A stretch of DNA of 26,436 nt from Bacteroidetes bacterium UBA6183 (GCA_002422865.1 DITN01000067.1:9813-36248); one strand, 5' to 3'. Shown: positions 6,465-15,110, counted from the first letter of the stretch. A program made the numbers and translations. Notes: generated by a model not told the origin, from the sequence alone.

Positions 6465-6947
6465 TTAGTGACCGTGTGAGCCATCTGGACCATGCACATG
6501 GCCATGGGCCAACTCATCGCCTGTAGCTTCGCGCACCGCGATAACTTCTACATCAAAGTTTAACTCAACACCGGCTAATGGATGGTTACCATCAACTGTA
6601 ATCATATCGCCTTCAATGGCTGTAACAGTTACAATGTAACGTTGCTCTTCGGTTCCTGCTTCAAACTGCATACCCGGCTGTATTTCTTGGTCGCCAAAAG
6701 CAGCCTTAGGCACTTGTTGTACAAACTCATCGTTACGCACACCATATCCTTTTTCGGGAGCAATTTTTAAATTTAATTTTTCACCGGTTGTACGGCCCTC
6801 TAAACCTTCTTCCATACCCGGAATTAAGTGACCTAAACCTTGAATGTACATCAACGGCTCACGTCCGCTGCTGCTGTCTAATACCGTACCTGCATTATCA
6901 GTTAATGTGTAATGAATAGATACTACTTTGTGTGCGCTTACTTGCAT
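6465..6947 (-). CDS. slyD: FKBP-type peptidyl-prolyl isomerase, SlyD type
   Basis: A 160-residue cytoplasmic chaperone and prolyl isomerase. It begins with the FKBP half VVSIHYTLTDNAGTVLDSSS, then PLMYIQGLGHLIPGMEEGLEG. The inserted IF (insert-in-flap) chaperone domain runs about 70-130 (KGYGVRNDEFVQQVPKAAFG and onward), returning to the FKBP strand with VDGNHPLAGVELNFDVEVI. The tail HGHVHGPDGSHGH is a short His-rich end like the metal-binding tail of SlyD, although much shorter and Cys-free compared with that of Escherichia coli. The gene stands alone between two others and ends at the palindromic terminator. Confidence 0.93.
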   Translation of the reverse strand: MQVSAHKVVSIHYTLTDNAGTVLDSSSGREPLMYIQGLGHLIPGMEEGLEGRTTGEKLNLKIAPEKGYGVRNDEFVQQVPKAAFGDQEIQPGMQFEAGTEEQRYIVTVTAIEGDMITVDGNHPLAGVELNFDVEVIAVREATGDELAHGHVHGPDGSHGH

Positions 6948-7058
6948 AGTTATTTAATTTCTGACCAACGGCCAATTTTACAAAGTGGCAAAGGTGTAAT
7001 AATGTGCCAAATAAACAAGCACTTTTGGGGTTATGGTTGATAAATAATTACCATCCTT

Positions 7059-7787
7059 TTAAACCGAAAACAACTCAGTCTCCATTTCGGGCATCTCGTT
7101 ATAAAGCTTACCATCTAACTCTCTTCCAGCTTTTTTCTTGTTGGTTCCTCCCCATTGCTTGAAGAAAAATGCTGTATTACCTTTTTGACATTGATCTTTG
7201 ATATCTAATACCCAATCAGCTTCCATTTTCCTTGGAGTTCTTCCACTCTCTCCTCCAACTATTACCCAATCAATATTTTGAAGATTCATATTTGGTAATG
7301 GACCAATCAGAGGTTCACAAGATAAAAACTTAGTTCGTGCATTTGTTTTGCGTAAATCATCAATGCGGTGCATTACTTTTTCATTCTCAACAGACACACC
7401 CATCCAAATGTTGTGGGTCCAATTTAATTCGTTATGTATCTCTAACAATCTTTCCGAACGTTTGGTTAATACTTGGAATACATGTTGAGGATTATCATTC
7501 ATCACCTCAAAAACCTTTTTTATAAATTCAATAGGAACATCATTATGAAATAAATCACTCATCGAATTTACAAATACCACCTTCGATTTTTTCCATGTAT
7601 AAGGAATAGAAAGTGCATCCTCATGCGTTCGAACTTTAAATCCATCCTTATACTTATCAACTCCCATAGCTTGCAACCTTTTTGTCATGACTTCTGCATA
7701 ACAAAATTTGCAGCCTGCCGAAATCTTGTTACAACCCGTAACCGGATTCCAAGTCATTTCTGTCCATTCTATTGATGATTGTGCCAT
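7059..7787 (-). CDS. DUF5131 (phage Gp37/Gp68-like) three-Cys-motif protein
   Basis: A 242-residue protein of the family named after phage proteins Gp37/Gp68 (PF07505, DUF5131). The signature is at the N-terminus: SSIEWTEMTWNPVTGC followed by Cys19-x6-Cys26-x2-Cys29-Tyr, in a setting like a radical-SAM iron-sulfur loop but with x6 rather than the usual x3 spacing. Then come FVNSMSDLFHNDVP, FQVLTKRSERL, WMGVSVEN, FLSCEPLIGPL, WVIVGGESG and FFFKQWGG, the family's ordered strand motifs of a TIM-barrel-like fold. Its biochemical role is not established. The gene starts one base after the stop of the TcmP gene, the partner this family is known to accompany. Base composition looks more A/T-rich by eye than in nearby slyD. 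Confidence 0.9.
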   Translation of the reverse strand: MAQSSIEWTEMTWNPVTGCNKISAGCKFCYAEVMTKRLQAMGVDKYKDGFKVRTHEDALSIPYTWKKSKVVFVNSMSDLFHNDVPIEFIKKVFEVMNDNPQHVFQVLTKRSERLLEIHNELNWTHNIWMGVSVENEKVMHRIDDLRKTNARTKFLSCEPLIGPLPNMNLQNIDWVIVGGESGRTPRKMEADWVLDIKDQCQKGNTAFFFKQWGGTNKKKAGRELDGKLYNEMPEMETELFSV

Positions 7788-7788
7788 A

Positions 7789-8937
7789 TTATTTGTATTT
7801 TATTCTGACCTTTCTGATCTTGTTATCTATATAAAAACCTTTTACGGGTGTTTCATCTAAGGAGGTTACCTCTAACCTCGACTTTATTTGATTAAGCACC
7901 TGATTAGTGTGTGATGGTAAATACCCATTTCTAAGACCAAACTCTAACAAGTCGCCATTTGTAACTCCTTCACTATTCTTAATATAATTTATAAGAAGCG
8001 AATCATAATTTGAAACTTCGACAACATCAAACATTGATTGCTGTGCATTCGAGTCACCAATTCTAAATCCCTTCCCCTCCCTTTCATCCTCGTCCCATTT
8101 AGCTTTGAGCATTGACTTATAACCAGTCTGATTATTTGTAAAAAAGAATAAACAAAAATACTCATTCCTGCTTTTTTCAATCATGTATGTATCAACATAT
8201 TTAACATCAAGCGTACTATAAAATGCACTTTTAAGTTTATCAATAAATCCCTTTTGAGTGCTTGGTAGTTCCTTCTCATCAATTGACAGACTATTTAGAA
8301 ATCGCATTAGCGGTTTACCACCCGGAAATTCCTCATCATTCAACGACTTTTCTGCGAATCGATACATATGTGCAATAGGCAAAAAAAGAATTATTTCACT
8401 TTTTTTATTTTTTAGTAACTCCTTTAGTTCTGATGGATTGATATCTTTATAACCCCATGGATCTATGAACAAAAGCGCTCGCTCTTCTTTTAAATCTCGA
8501 ACCCTCTCAAGGGTGGTTTGTATGAGATCTGAATATGGAATTTCTTCATAATTTATAGTAACATTATTGGGACAATATATAGCTGACGCAAAATCCTTTA
8601 TCCTTTCAATCTTAGTTTTATGAGGCTCTATCTTTGAATATCCATTATCATTAAAAAAAATCTCAATATCCTTACAAGAGTTATTGTTTGAAAAATAATG
8701 CTTTCTTATGACATCTAAAGTAGATAAAGAACTACCCATTTCTCCATTCTCGTATTTACCTTCTCCTGCAAACAAGTCGAATATTAAAACCTTGGTTATA
8801 AACTCGACTCGCTTTATGATATTCAAATAAATTGATAGGTAACGCTTATATAAATTAACTTTAGCTTTTGAATGCTCTTGCAGAGTATTTGTTGTTTTAC
8901 TTCCCATAGATTTAGTTTTTTTCCGCTTACTCTTCAT
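7789..8937 (-). CDS. tcmP: Three-Cys-motif partner protein TcmP
   Basis: A 382-residue protein of the TcmP family (TIGR04474), defined by occurring beside a three-Cys-motif gene. The core is a Rossmann-type fold like a methyltransferase: LIFDLFAGEGKY at 51-62 in the place of the cofactor-binding loop, and LLFIDPWGYKDI at 156-167 resembling the DPP(Y/W)-type active site of amino-methyltransferases, with Trp-Gly instead of Pro-Tyr. A Lys/Ser-rich N-terminus of about 20 residues precedes the fold; a second start at residue 11 (MGSKTT) is possible. The C-terminal part (about 310-380) has a winged-helix appearance (LLEFGLRNGYLPSHTNQVLN). Function is unknown; the one-base gap to the DUF5131 gene implies a two-protein system. 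Confidence 0.87.
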   Translation of the reverse strand: MKSKRKKTKSMGSKTTNTLQEHSKAKVNLYKRYLSIYLNIIKRVEFITKVLIFDLFAGEGKYENGEMGSSLSTLDVIRKHYFSNNNSCKDIEIFFNDNGYSKIEPHKTKIERIKDFASAIYCPNNVTINYEEIPYSDLIQTTLERVRDLKEERALLFIDPWGYKDINPSELKELLKNKKSEIILFLPIAHMYRFAEKSLNDEEFPGGKPLMRFLNSLSIDEKELPSTQKGFIDKLKSAFYSTLDVKYVDTYMIEKSRNEYFCLFFFTNNQTGYKSMLKAKWDEDEREGKGFRIGDSNAQQSMFDVVEVSNYDSLLINYIKNSEGVTNGDLLEFGLRNGYLPSHTNQVLNQIKSRLEVTSLDETPVKGFYIDNKIRKVRIKYK

Positions 8938-8995
8938 CGGATTTTCAGCTTTGCTCCGACTAATCCGGGAACTACAAACTTTACACGCAAAACAA

Positions 8996-9016
8996 TTAGC
9001 AATAGAACATTGCTAA
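8996..9016. repeat. Perfect hairpin upstream of TcmP
   Basis: TTAGCAAT (8996-9003) and ATTGCTAA (9009-9016) are perfect arms around AGAAC. It lies about 60 bases upstream of the TcmP start and about 100 bases past the DUF2130 stop. It could be a weak terminator or an operator. The remainder of 8938-9117 shows nothing clear. Confidence 0.5.
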
Positions 9017-9117
9017 AACAAGACTAGGGGTAATTTGGGGTTAACGGTTAGTAACACTAAATAAAGCATTTACGTATTAAAAAACAAATAAATAACCTAA
9101 CCTTAATCTCAACCAAA

Positions 9118-10383
9118 CTACACCTCCTCATCCAACAAATCTTCTCCTTCGGGCAACTCTAATGCCTTAACAGGTTGTATGGCGCTGCCTGCAATTCCTT
9201 TTATAGAACCATACATATCAATGGTATTGGTAATTACTTTTTCAATTTGTTTTTCGCGTTCTTTCCAAATGCGTTGCATGGCGCGTTTTTCGCTATCTAA
9301 AGCTACTTTCATTTGCGAGAACCCTTCTACAATGGCTTCTACCTGCATGCGAAAAGTTGTGCTGGTTAAATAATCATACAACAAATGCATTTTATCGCCC
9401 CTGTTTTCTTGCGAACTTAAGGCGTTACTCAATTGCACAATCGATTCGCGCAATACCGAACATAATCCTTTAAACTCTTCAAAAGTACAAATCCAAATGC
9501 CATCACGTAATCCCATACGTTGCATATCGGCCGGCATGGCATCGGTTACCAATACCCCAATATCTGCACCTTTTTCGCGTATATCGGTTTTAAATTTCTC
9601 AATCCACCCCGACTGAAAATCTTTGGTACGTTTGCTCTCGTAATAAATTTTGCCGCAGTTTTGTTGTGTGCGGGTATTTACCACTTGAATACAATCTCCA
9701 CCTCGTGCACCTTTTTTTATTTCTTCAATGGTATCCAACGGAAAATGAGAAATCAACCATTCTTCAATGGCCAACTCTTGCACTTCGCCTTGCAATTGCA
9801 TGCTGCCCTGCTCCTGCTTACGTTTCATTTCTTCAGTTAGTTTCTTTTGGTCTTCTAACTGTTTTTGTAACTCTTTAAAGCGTAACTCGTTTCGTTCTTC
9901 TTCAGATTTGCGTATTTTATCTTTTTCGGTAAATAACAATTCGTTCAGTTTCTTTTGCGATTCGGCTTCCACCTGCTCGCGCATCTCATCTTTCTCACGT
10001 TTTAGTTTTTCAATTTCAGCTTTGCTTCGGTTAAGCTCTTTTACTTGCTCCGATTTTTCTTTTAACTCATCTTGTAAGGCTTGTAATTGCTCCAACGATT
10101 CCTCTTTTACCTTGGCTTTTAATTTTTCTTCAAGTGCCTTACGTTCCTCTTTTAACGTTTTATCCAAACGCTCTTGGAACAATTCGTTTTCTTTTTTCTT
10201 CTTGGCCTCAAATTCTTCTTTGGCTTTATTTAAGGTATCTAACTCCGATTCATATTTTTTCTTTTCGGCAGCCAGTTGGGCATTAAATTTAACCTTTAAC
10301 TCTTCCTCTAATTTATGAGCTAAAATATCTTCAACATCTATAGGGTTGCCGCAGTTGGGGCAACTAATTTGGTTATTTTGCAT
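9118..10383 (-). CDS. DUF2130 coiled-coil protein
   Basis: A 421-residue protein of the DUF2130 family. It starts with a two-Cys knuckle, ISCPNCGNPIDVEDIL, then a very long Lys/Glu coiled coil from about 25 to 200. The C-terminal domain (about 205-350) contains the family-typical LAIEEWLISHFP, KGARGGDCIQVV, GKIYYESKRTKDF and GADIGVLVTDAMP. The order D then YYESKR recalls the Glu-x-Lys core of PD-(D/E)XK and RmuC proteins, so a nucleic-acid-cleaving or structural role is possible, but this is inference. ATG at 10383 (MQNNQISCP) is preferred; another ATG lies nine bases upstream at 10392. A TAnnTTTG box lies 24 bases upstream. Function is not established. Confidence 0.85.
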   Translation of the reverse strand: MQNNQISCPNCGNPIDVEDILAHKLEEELKVKFNAQLAAEKKKYESELDTLNKAKEEFEAKKKKENELFQERLDKTLKEERKALEEKLKAKVKEESLEQLQALQDELKEKSEQVKELNRSKAEIEKLKREKDEMREQVEAESQKKLNELLFTEKDKIRKSEEERNELRFKELQKQLEDQKKLTEEMKRKQEQGSMQLQGEVQELAIEEWLISHFPLDTIEEIKKGARGGDCIQVVNTRTQQNCGKIYYESKRTKDFQSGWIEKFKTDIREKGADIGVLVTDAMPADMQRMGLRDGIWICTFEEFKGLCSVLRESIVQLSNALSSQENRGDKMHLLYDYLTSTTFRMQVEAIVEGFSQMKVALDSEKRAMQRIWKEREKQIEKVITNTIDMYGSIKGIAGSAIQPVKALELPEGEDLLDEEV

Positions 10384-10406
10384 ATGGTTCATCTACTTTT
10401 CGAAAT

Positions 10407-10414
10407 CAAATATA
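10407..10414 (-). promoter_or_regulatory. Candidate -7 box for the DUF2130 gene
   Basis: TATATTTG on the minus strand matches the Bacteroidota TAnnTTTG consensus. It is 24 bases from the preferred start. No clear TTTG was seen at -33. Confidence 0.4.
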
Positions 10415-10567
10415 ATTAAATCGGTATCCACTTGTATTTGTTGTAATGGTTTGATGTATTAGTTTATGGTTTACAGTTCTTTGCTTGGGTTGATAATCCA
10501 TCATTTCAGTTTTCATTTTACCTCAGAAATTCGTTGAGCGGCTTAACATTACATATTTCTTTTTAGT

Positions 10568-10615
10568 CTGCAATGGGCTATGCCCAATGCAGTTTTGATT
10601 TCGCCCTTTCAGGGC
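10568..10615. repeat. REP-like double palindrome
   Basis: CTGCAATGGGC and GCCCAATGCAG (10568-10592) form a stem with one A-A mismatch and a three-base loop. It is followed by GCCCT-TTC-AGGGC (10603-10615). Pairs of short GC-rich palindromes like this are typical of interspersed repeats in Bacteroidota genomes. Only this copy is in the window. Confidence 0.5.
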
Positions 10616-10720
10616 TTTGTTCGTTCTCAGAAATCTATCACTCTTTACAAGTCATGCTCCACTTCATCATTCATTATTCGATATTCTTTATTCATTATTT
10701 AAATCTTAGTAAACTTTTCG

Positions 10721-10748
10721 TATTTCGTATTTCGTATTTCGTATTTCG
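10721..10748. repeat. Heptamer tandem repeat TATTTCG x4
   Basis: Four exact copies of TATTTCG run back to back, preceded by a degenerate copy (CTTTTCG, 10714-10720). They end about 11 bases before the stop codon of the dnaE-like gene on the minus strand, in its 3' flank. Confidence 0.9.
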
Positions 10749-10759
10749 ATTTTAGCATT

Positions 10760-13744
10760 TCACTGTTCCTTCATTTCTTCCCTATCAATAACAGGCAATC
10801 TTTTTAATGATGAAACTTCAATGGTTAAAAAATCGTACTCCACGGTAACTTTACCTTTTATATGGTAACAACCACCACCGATAAATGGGAACTCCCGCGC
10901 AATATCTGGGAAATGCACCGTATCAATCCAATGTCCATCGGTATCAATAAATGTCCCGAAACACATACGCTCGCCCTTGTGGGTTTGTGTACGTTTGGTG
11001 TTTACCAAATAACCAACAATACTCACCACTTGGTTCATGTAGTTTTTTAGTTCTTTGGCTTTTAGTGTTGATGGCAATTTATCACGCAACAACATAAACG
11101 GTGAACTTAATGAAAACCCCAACAACTCTATTTCATCAAATGCATCATCAATTACAGAACCTACTAAATTTGGTAACTGAAACGTTTTATGTTTTGGCTT
11201 AAATAATTGATGAGATGTGTTGTTGTTTTTTACTGGATGAATAAGTGCATGAACCTGCCACAACAACTCCTTTTTGTTTTTTTTCGTAAACCCAAATGCA
11301 CCAACTCTAATCAGCAAACGTATTTGCTCAATAGAAACAGGCACACGTGCCACAAAATCTTCTAAACTTAAAAACATACCATGCGCATTTCTTTCCTCAA
11401 TAATGGTGTGTTGCGTTTGTTCGGTTAACTCGGCAATCAATCCAAAGCCTAAAAAAATAGTTTTATCTTTTATTACACATGCTATATTGCTGTTGTTTAC
11501 ACAAGGCGCACAAATAGTGGCACCGTGCATTCTTGCTTCATGAACGTATAGCTCTGTTCGGTAAAAACCACCACCATTATTTAAAGTGGCCACCATATAT
11601 TCTAATGGAAAATAAGCTTTTAAATATAGCGCCTGATAACTCTCTACCGCGTAACTAGCCGAGTGCCCTTTGGCAAAAGCAAAATTGGCAAAACTTTCAA
11701 TCTGAGTCCAAATTTCAAAAACCAGTTTTTTATCGTAACCACGTTGCTCGCAATTGCTAAAAAACTTTTCGCGCACTACCGAAAACTCGTTACGTTTCTT
11801 AAACTTCCAACTCATGCCACGCCTCAAATAATCTGCTTCGGCAAGGGTTAACCCGGCAAACTGATGCGCCACTTTTATTACATCTTCTTGGTACACCATC
11901 ACACCATAAGTTTCTGCTAAAATATCATACAACTCGGGCAATTTAGCCCTTGCTTGTTCGCGTAATTTTTCGTTTCTAAAACGGTTAATGTACTCACGCA
12001 TCATACCACTTTGCGCAACACCCGGACGAATAATTGAACTTGCTGCAACCAATCGTAAATAATCATCAGCTCGCAGTTTGGCTAATAACATCCGCATTCC
12101 GGGCGACTCTACATAAAAGCAACCAATGGCTTTGGCCTCACGCAAAAGTTCTTTTACTTTTTCATCTTGTTTAAACTTACGTATTTCGTGTATATCAATG
12201 TCAACACCTTGGTTTTGTTTGATGATGGATAATGCATCTTTAATTTTACCCAAACCTCGCTGACTCAAAATATCAAATTTAAACAAGCCTATATCCTCTG
12301 CTTCTATCATACTAAATTGTGTGGTGGGGTAACCTTTAGGTGGTAAATTAGTGGCTGAATAGTACGAAATAGGTTCTTCAGAAATTAGAATACCACTGGC
12401 ATGAATACTTAAATGGCTTGGTTTTCCGGCCAGGTGTTGCGCGTAATAAAACAGTACTTCAGTTAAATTATTTTTATCATACTTGTTGATGTTGGCATAT
12501 TGCGGTGCTATTTTTTTTAATTGTTGAATTTCGTTTGGCGGAAATCCAAATACCTTTCCCAACTCCTGTATCACGGCATCTTTTTGATACGTGCTATATG
12601 TGCCTAACAATGCAGCTTTACCATCTTTACCAAATCGTTCAAAAATATAACGCGTCATATCGTCCCTATCGCGCCACGAAAAATCAATATCAAAATCAGG
12701 TGCATTACTTCTGTGTTCATTTATAAATCGTTCAAAATATAAATCCAACTCCAGCGGGTCAACATCGGTAATACCAATTAAATAAGCCACTAAACTATTG
12801 GCACCACTGCCTCGGCCCACATGGTAATATTGCTTGCTGCGCGCATAGTTTACAATATCCCAATTAATTAAAAAGTACGAAGCAAAGTTCATCTTTTCAA
12901 TCACCGCCAATTCCTTTTCCATACGTTGATAGGCTAGATTTTTCTCATTGGCATCCGTGTATCTGTATGATAAACCTTTAACACATTCGCTGCGTAACAA
13001 GGCCATATCGTTGGCCGTACTATCGGTATAAAATTGTTTGTTTTTGTTTTTTAGTTTACCATAATCAAACTGCACGGTGCATTGTGCCAAAATATTTTCA
13101 GTATTTTGTGTGATGTGCGGATAAGCAGCATAAGTATTCAATAATTCATCCCGCGATAACATCATTTCATTCCCTTTGGCTTGTTCGGTTATAGGAAGTT
13201 TGCTTAGTAAATTATTAGTATCAATGGCACGCAACAAACGATGTGTATTAAACTGAATTTTATTGGCAAAAGTTACCTGATGCAAGGCCACCAATTTGTT
13301 GGGTAGTTTTTGATAGGGAGATAATACCAATTGTTTTAAATCGGCAATAGAAATACCAATAAACTCATGATCACTTAACGGCCAACCTTTGTAAGTTAAA
13401 AACGGATAAATAACAAAAGCATGGTTAAATGGAGGAGCAATATTTTCGAAAGGTTGTTGTGCATGTAGGTGTTTACTCAGGTGTTCGTTAAGTTCTTTAA
13501 ACCCTGCATTATTTTGCGCCAAGCCCACATATTTTTGTTGCACACCATTTCTAAAATCAATGCCCACAACAGCTTTTAAAGGTTTGTTTTGAGTAAGCCG
13601 TAATGTTTCCAGAACAGCAGAAGTATTATTGATATCGGTTAGCGCAAATGTTCTGTGACCTTTGTTATAAACGGCAGTCAACAACTCTTTTATAGCATAC
13701 GTTCCGTAACCAAAACTATAATACGTGTGGCAATTCAGCAGCAT
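10760..13744 (-). CDS. DnaE-like DNA polymerase III alpha (translesion type)
   Basis: A 994-residue C-family polymerase, shorter than replicative DnaE (about 1160) and like the accessory DnaE2/ImuC group. The PHP domain (1-200) is degraded: LNCHTYYSFGYG lacks the first His of the usual HxH, and ALTDINN has Ile where the metal-binding His normally stands, so proofreading is unlikely. The polymerase core is intact: VGRGSGANSLVAYLIGITD (309-327) and PDFDIDFSWRDRDD with Asp352 and Asp354, then RPGVAQSGMMREYI, VYQEDV and FAKGHSASYAVESYQALYL. Helix-hairpin-helix and OB-fold regions (about 780-980) follow. It lies 35 bases downstream of dinB on the same strand and opposite a LexA-like repressor, so it is probably the damage-induced polymerase of the cassette rather than the main replicase. 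Confidence 0.88.
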   Translation of the reverse strand: MLLNCHTYYSFGYGTYAIKELLTAVYNKGHRTFALTDINNTSAVLETLRLTQNKPLKAVVGIDFRNGVQQKYVGLAQNNAGFKELNEHLSKHLHAQQPFENIAPPFNHAFVIYPFLTYKGWPLSDHEFIGISIADLKQLVLSPYQKLPNKLVALHQVTFANKIQFNTHRLLRAIDTNNLLSKLPITEQAKGNEMMLSRDELLNTYAAYPHITQNTENILAQCTVQFDYGKLKNKNKQFYTDSTANDMALLRSECVKGLSYRYTDANEKNLAYQRMEKELAVIEKMNFASYFLINWDIVNYARSKQYYHVGRGSGANSLVAYLIGITDVDPLELDLYFERFINEHRSNAPDFDIDFSWRDRDDMTRYIFERFGKDGKAALLGTYSTYQKDAVIQELGKVFGFPPNEIQQLKKIAPQYANINKYDKNNLTEVLFYYAQHLAGKPSHLSIHASGILISEEPISYYSATNLPPKGYPTTQFSMIEAEDIGLFKFDILSQRGLGKIKDALSIIKQNQGVDIDIHEIRKFKQDEKVKELLREAKAIGCFYVESPGMRMLLAKLRADDYLRLVAASSIIRPGVAQSGMMREYINRFRNEKLREQARAKLPELYDILAETYGVMVYQEDVIKVAHQFAGLTLAEADYLRRGMSWKFKKRNEFSVVREKFFSNCEQRGYDKKLVFEIWTQIESFANFAFAKGHSASYAVESYQALYLKAYFPLEYMVATLNNGGGFYRTELYVHEARMHGATICAPCVNNSNIACVIKDKTIFLGFGLIAELTEQTQHTIIEERNAHGMFLSLEDFVARVPVSIEQIRLLIRVGAFGFTKKNKKELLWQVHALIHPVKNNNTSHQLFKPKHKTFQLPNLVGSVIDDAFDEIELLGFSLSSPFMLLRDKLPSTLKAKELKNYMNQVVSIVGYLVNTKRTQTHKGERMCFGTFIDTDGHWIDTVHFPDIAREFPFIGGGCYHIKGKVTVEYDFLTIEVSSLKRLPVIDREEMKEQ

Positions 13745-13779
13745 TTTGGGTTTGATGAATAGGTAATAAATTGGCCGAG

Positions 13780-14967
13780 TTACTTTTTTTCTTTACCGCT
13801 AAACGAATTAAAATGACTCATTTTAAAACTGGTACCCACAGCACGGGCAACGGCATCATCACCAAATCGTTTACGTATTTTATCCATGGCTAAATACAAC
13901 TGCACTTGCTCGGGCGTTTGGTCAAACAAATTGTACTGATGACCACCATGCACTAGATGGCTAAAACGAATTCCAACAAGCCTAATGAGCATACGTTTTT
14001 GATACAGTTTATCAAACAACTCTTTTACTTTTTCGATTAAAATATGATCCATAGAAGTATATGGAATACGCGCTTGCATGGTGTAGGTATTAAAATCGGA
14101 GTAGCGAATTTTTACCGTTACACAAGCCGTTAACTTTTGCTCGGAGCGCAACTGAAAGGCCAACTTTTCTGTCATGCCAATTAATAAACCCCTTAACATC
14201 TTTACATCAATGGTATCTTGCTCAAAAGTACGTTCGGTGCTTATCGATTTCCGTTCAGAGTAAGGCTCAACCGGGCTGTTATCAATACCTTGTGCTTTGC
14301 GCCAAATTACCGTACCATTATCACCCAATACTTGTTGCATCAACTCCAATGGCATTTCTTGTAAAGTCCTAATCCACATCACCCCCATACCGCGTAAAAG
14401 TTGGTAGGTTTTATCGCCCACCATGGGTATTTTTTTGATGGATAAGGGCGCTAAAAATTCTTTTTCGGTTCCTTGTAAAATATGTTTTTGTCCGTTTGGT
14501 TTGGCCTCGCCCGTACCCACTTTTGATACCGTTTTGTTAGCCGACATGGCAAACGAAATGGGTAAATCCGTTTCTTTAATAATACGTTGACGTAACTCTG
14601 TAGCCAGTTTATAACACCCAAAAAACTTATCCATTCCGGTTAAGTCCATATAAAATTCGTCAATAGATGTTTTTTCGTATAGCGGAACCGTTTCTTTAAT
14701 AATATCAGTAATGATGTTGGAATACTTGCTGTACTCACCCGAATCGCCCCTAACCACAATTGCCTCTGGGCATAATTGTTTAGCTTGTTTCATGGGCATA
14801 GCCGAATGTATGCCAAAGGTTCGCGCCTCATAACTGCATGATGCCACCACGCCTCTATCGCTGGTACCACCAACCAAAACAGGTTTACCAATAAGTTTAG
14901 CGTTAATTAAACGCTCAACAGACACAAAAAACGAGTCCAAATCTATATGTACAATGTTTCTTGCCAT
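13780..14967 (-). CDS. dinB: Y-family DNA polymerase IV (DinB)
   Basis: A 395-residue translesion polymerase. Catalytic acids are in HIDLDSFFVSVE (Asp9; Phe14 is the steric-gate position) and TSIDEFYMDL (Asp103, Glu104). The fingers segment VVASCSYEARTFGIHSAM, the thumb helix-hairpin-helix IPMVGDKTYQLLRGMGV and the little-finger domain (about 240-345, VTVKIRYSDFNTYT) are all present. QYNLF at 344-348 fits the beta-clamp-binding motif, so it should be recruited to the replisome. About 47 residues follow the motif. It is the first gene of a two-gene unit with the DnaE-like polymerase. Its promoter region is shared with the divergent S24 repressor. Confidence 0.94.
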   Translation of the reverse strand: MARNIVHIDLDSFFVSVERLINAKLIGKPVLVGGTSDRGVVASCSYEARTFGIHSAMPMKQAKQLCPEAIVVRGDSGEYSKYSNIITDIIKETVPLYEKTSIDEFYMDLTGMDKFFGCYKLATELRQRIIKETDLPISFAMSANKTVSKVGTGEAKPNGQKHILQGTEKEFLAPLSIKKIPMVGDKTYQLLRGMGVMWIRTLQEMPLELMQQVLGDNGTVIWRKAQGIDNSPVEPYSERKSISTERTFEQDTIDVKMLRGLLIGMTEKLAFQLRSEQKLTACVTVKIRYSDFNTYTMQARIPYTSMDHILIEKVKELFDKLYQKRMLIRLVGIRFSHLVHGGHQYNLFDQTPEQVQLYLAMDKIRKRFGDDAVARAVGTSFKMSHFNSFSGKEKK

Positions 14968-14998
14968 GTGATGTTAAATTTTAAAGTTGTTTGAGGCC

Positions 14999-15039
14999 GA
15001 TTGGTATGTTTTGTAGCTAAAAACAAAAGCATACCAATC
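14999..15039. promoter_or_regulatory. Large inverted repeat in dinB/S24-repressor divergent promoter
   Basis: GATTGGTATG (14999-15008) pairs with 15030-15039, and TTTTGT (15009-15014) with 15023-15028, leaving one bulged G at 15029. That is a 16-pair stem. It lies between two genes transcribed away from each other, so a terminator role is unlikely; an operator or a recruited palindromic element is more probable. Confidence 0.6.
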
Positions 15040-15110
15040 AACCCTTTTTACCTGTAAGCCTTGGCATACAAAGGCCAAATCAACTTTGTGTAATCAATCA
15101 AAAAATACGC

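Larger units (their letters stand above)
10393..10759. other. Gene-free spacer with palindromes and a heptamer repeat
   Basis: This 367-base gap between the DUF2130 start and the dnaE-like stop has no credible gene. It holds the -7 box near 10407, a REP-like palindrome pair at 10568-10615, A/T-rich sequence with repeated TTCATTATT-like words at about 10667-10698, and a heptamer repeat just before the dnaE-like stop. Confidence 0.6.

Noticed and set aside
9520..10318. Several long plus-strand frames opposite the DUF2130 gene
   Set aside because: They are antisense shadows: Phe/Ser/Leu-rich mirror of the Lys/Glu coiled coil.
15057..15078. Small GCCTT...AAGGC inverted repeat near the repressor promoter
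   Set aside because: Five pairs with a wide loop in A/T-rich DNA is expected by chance.
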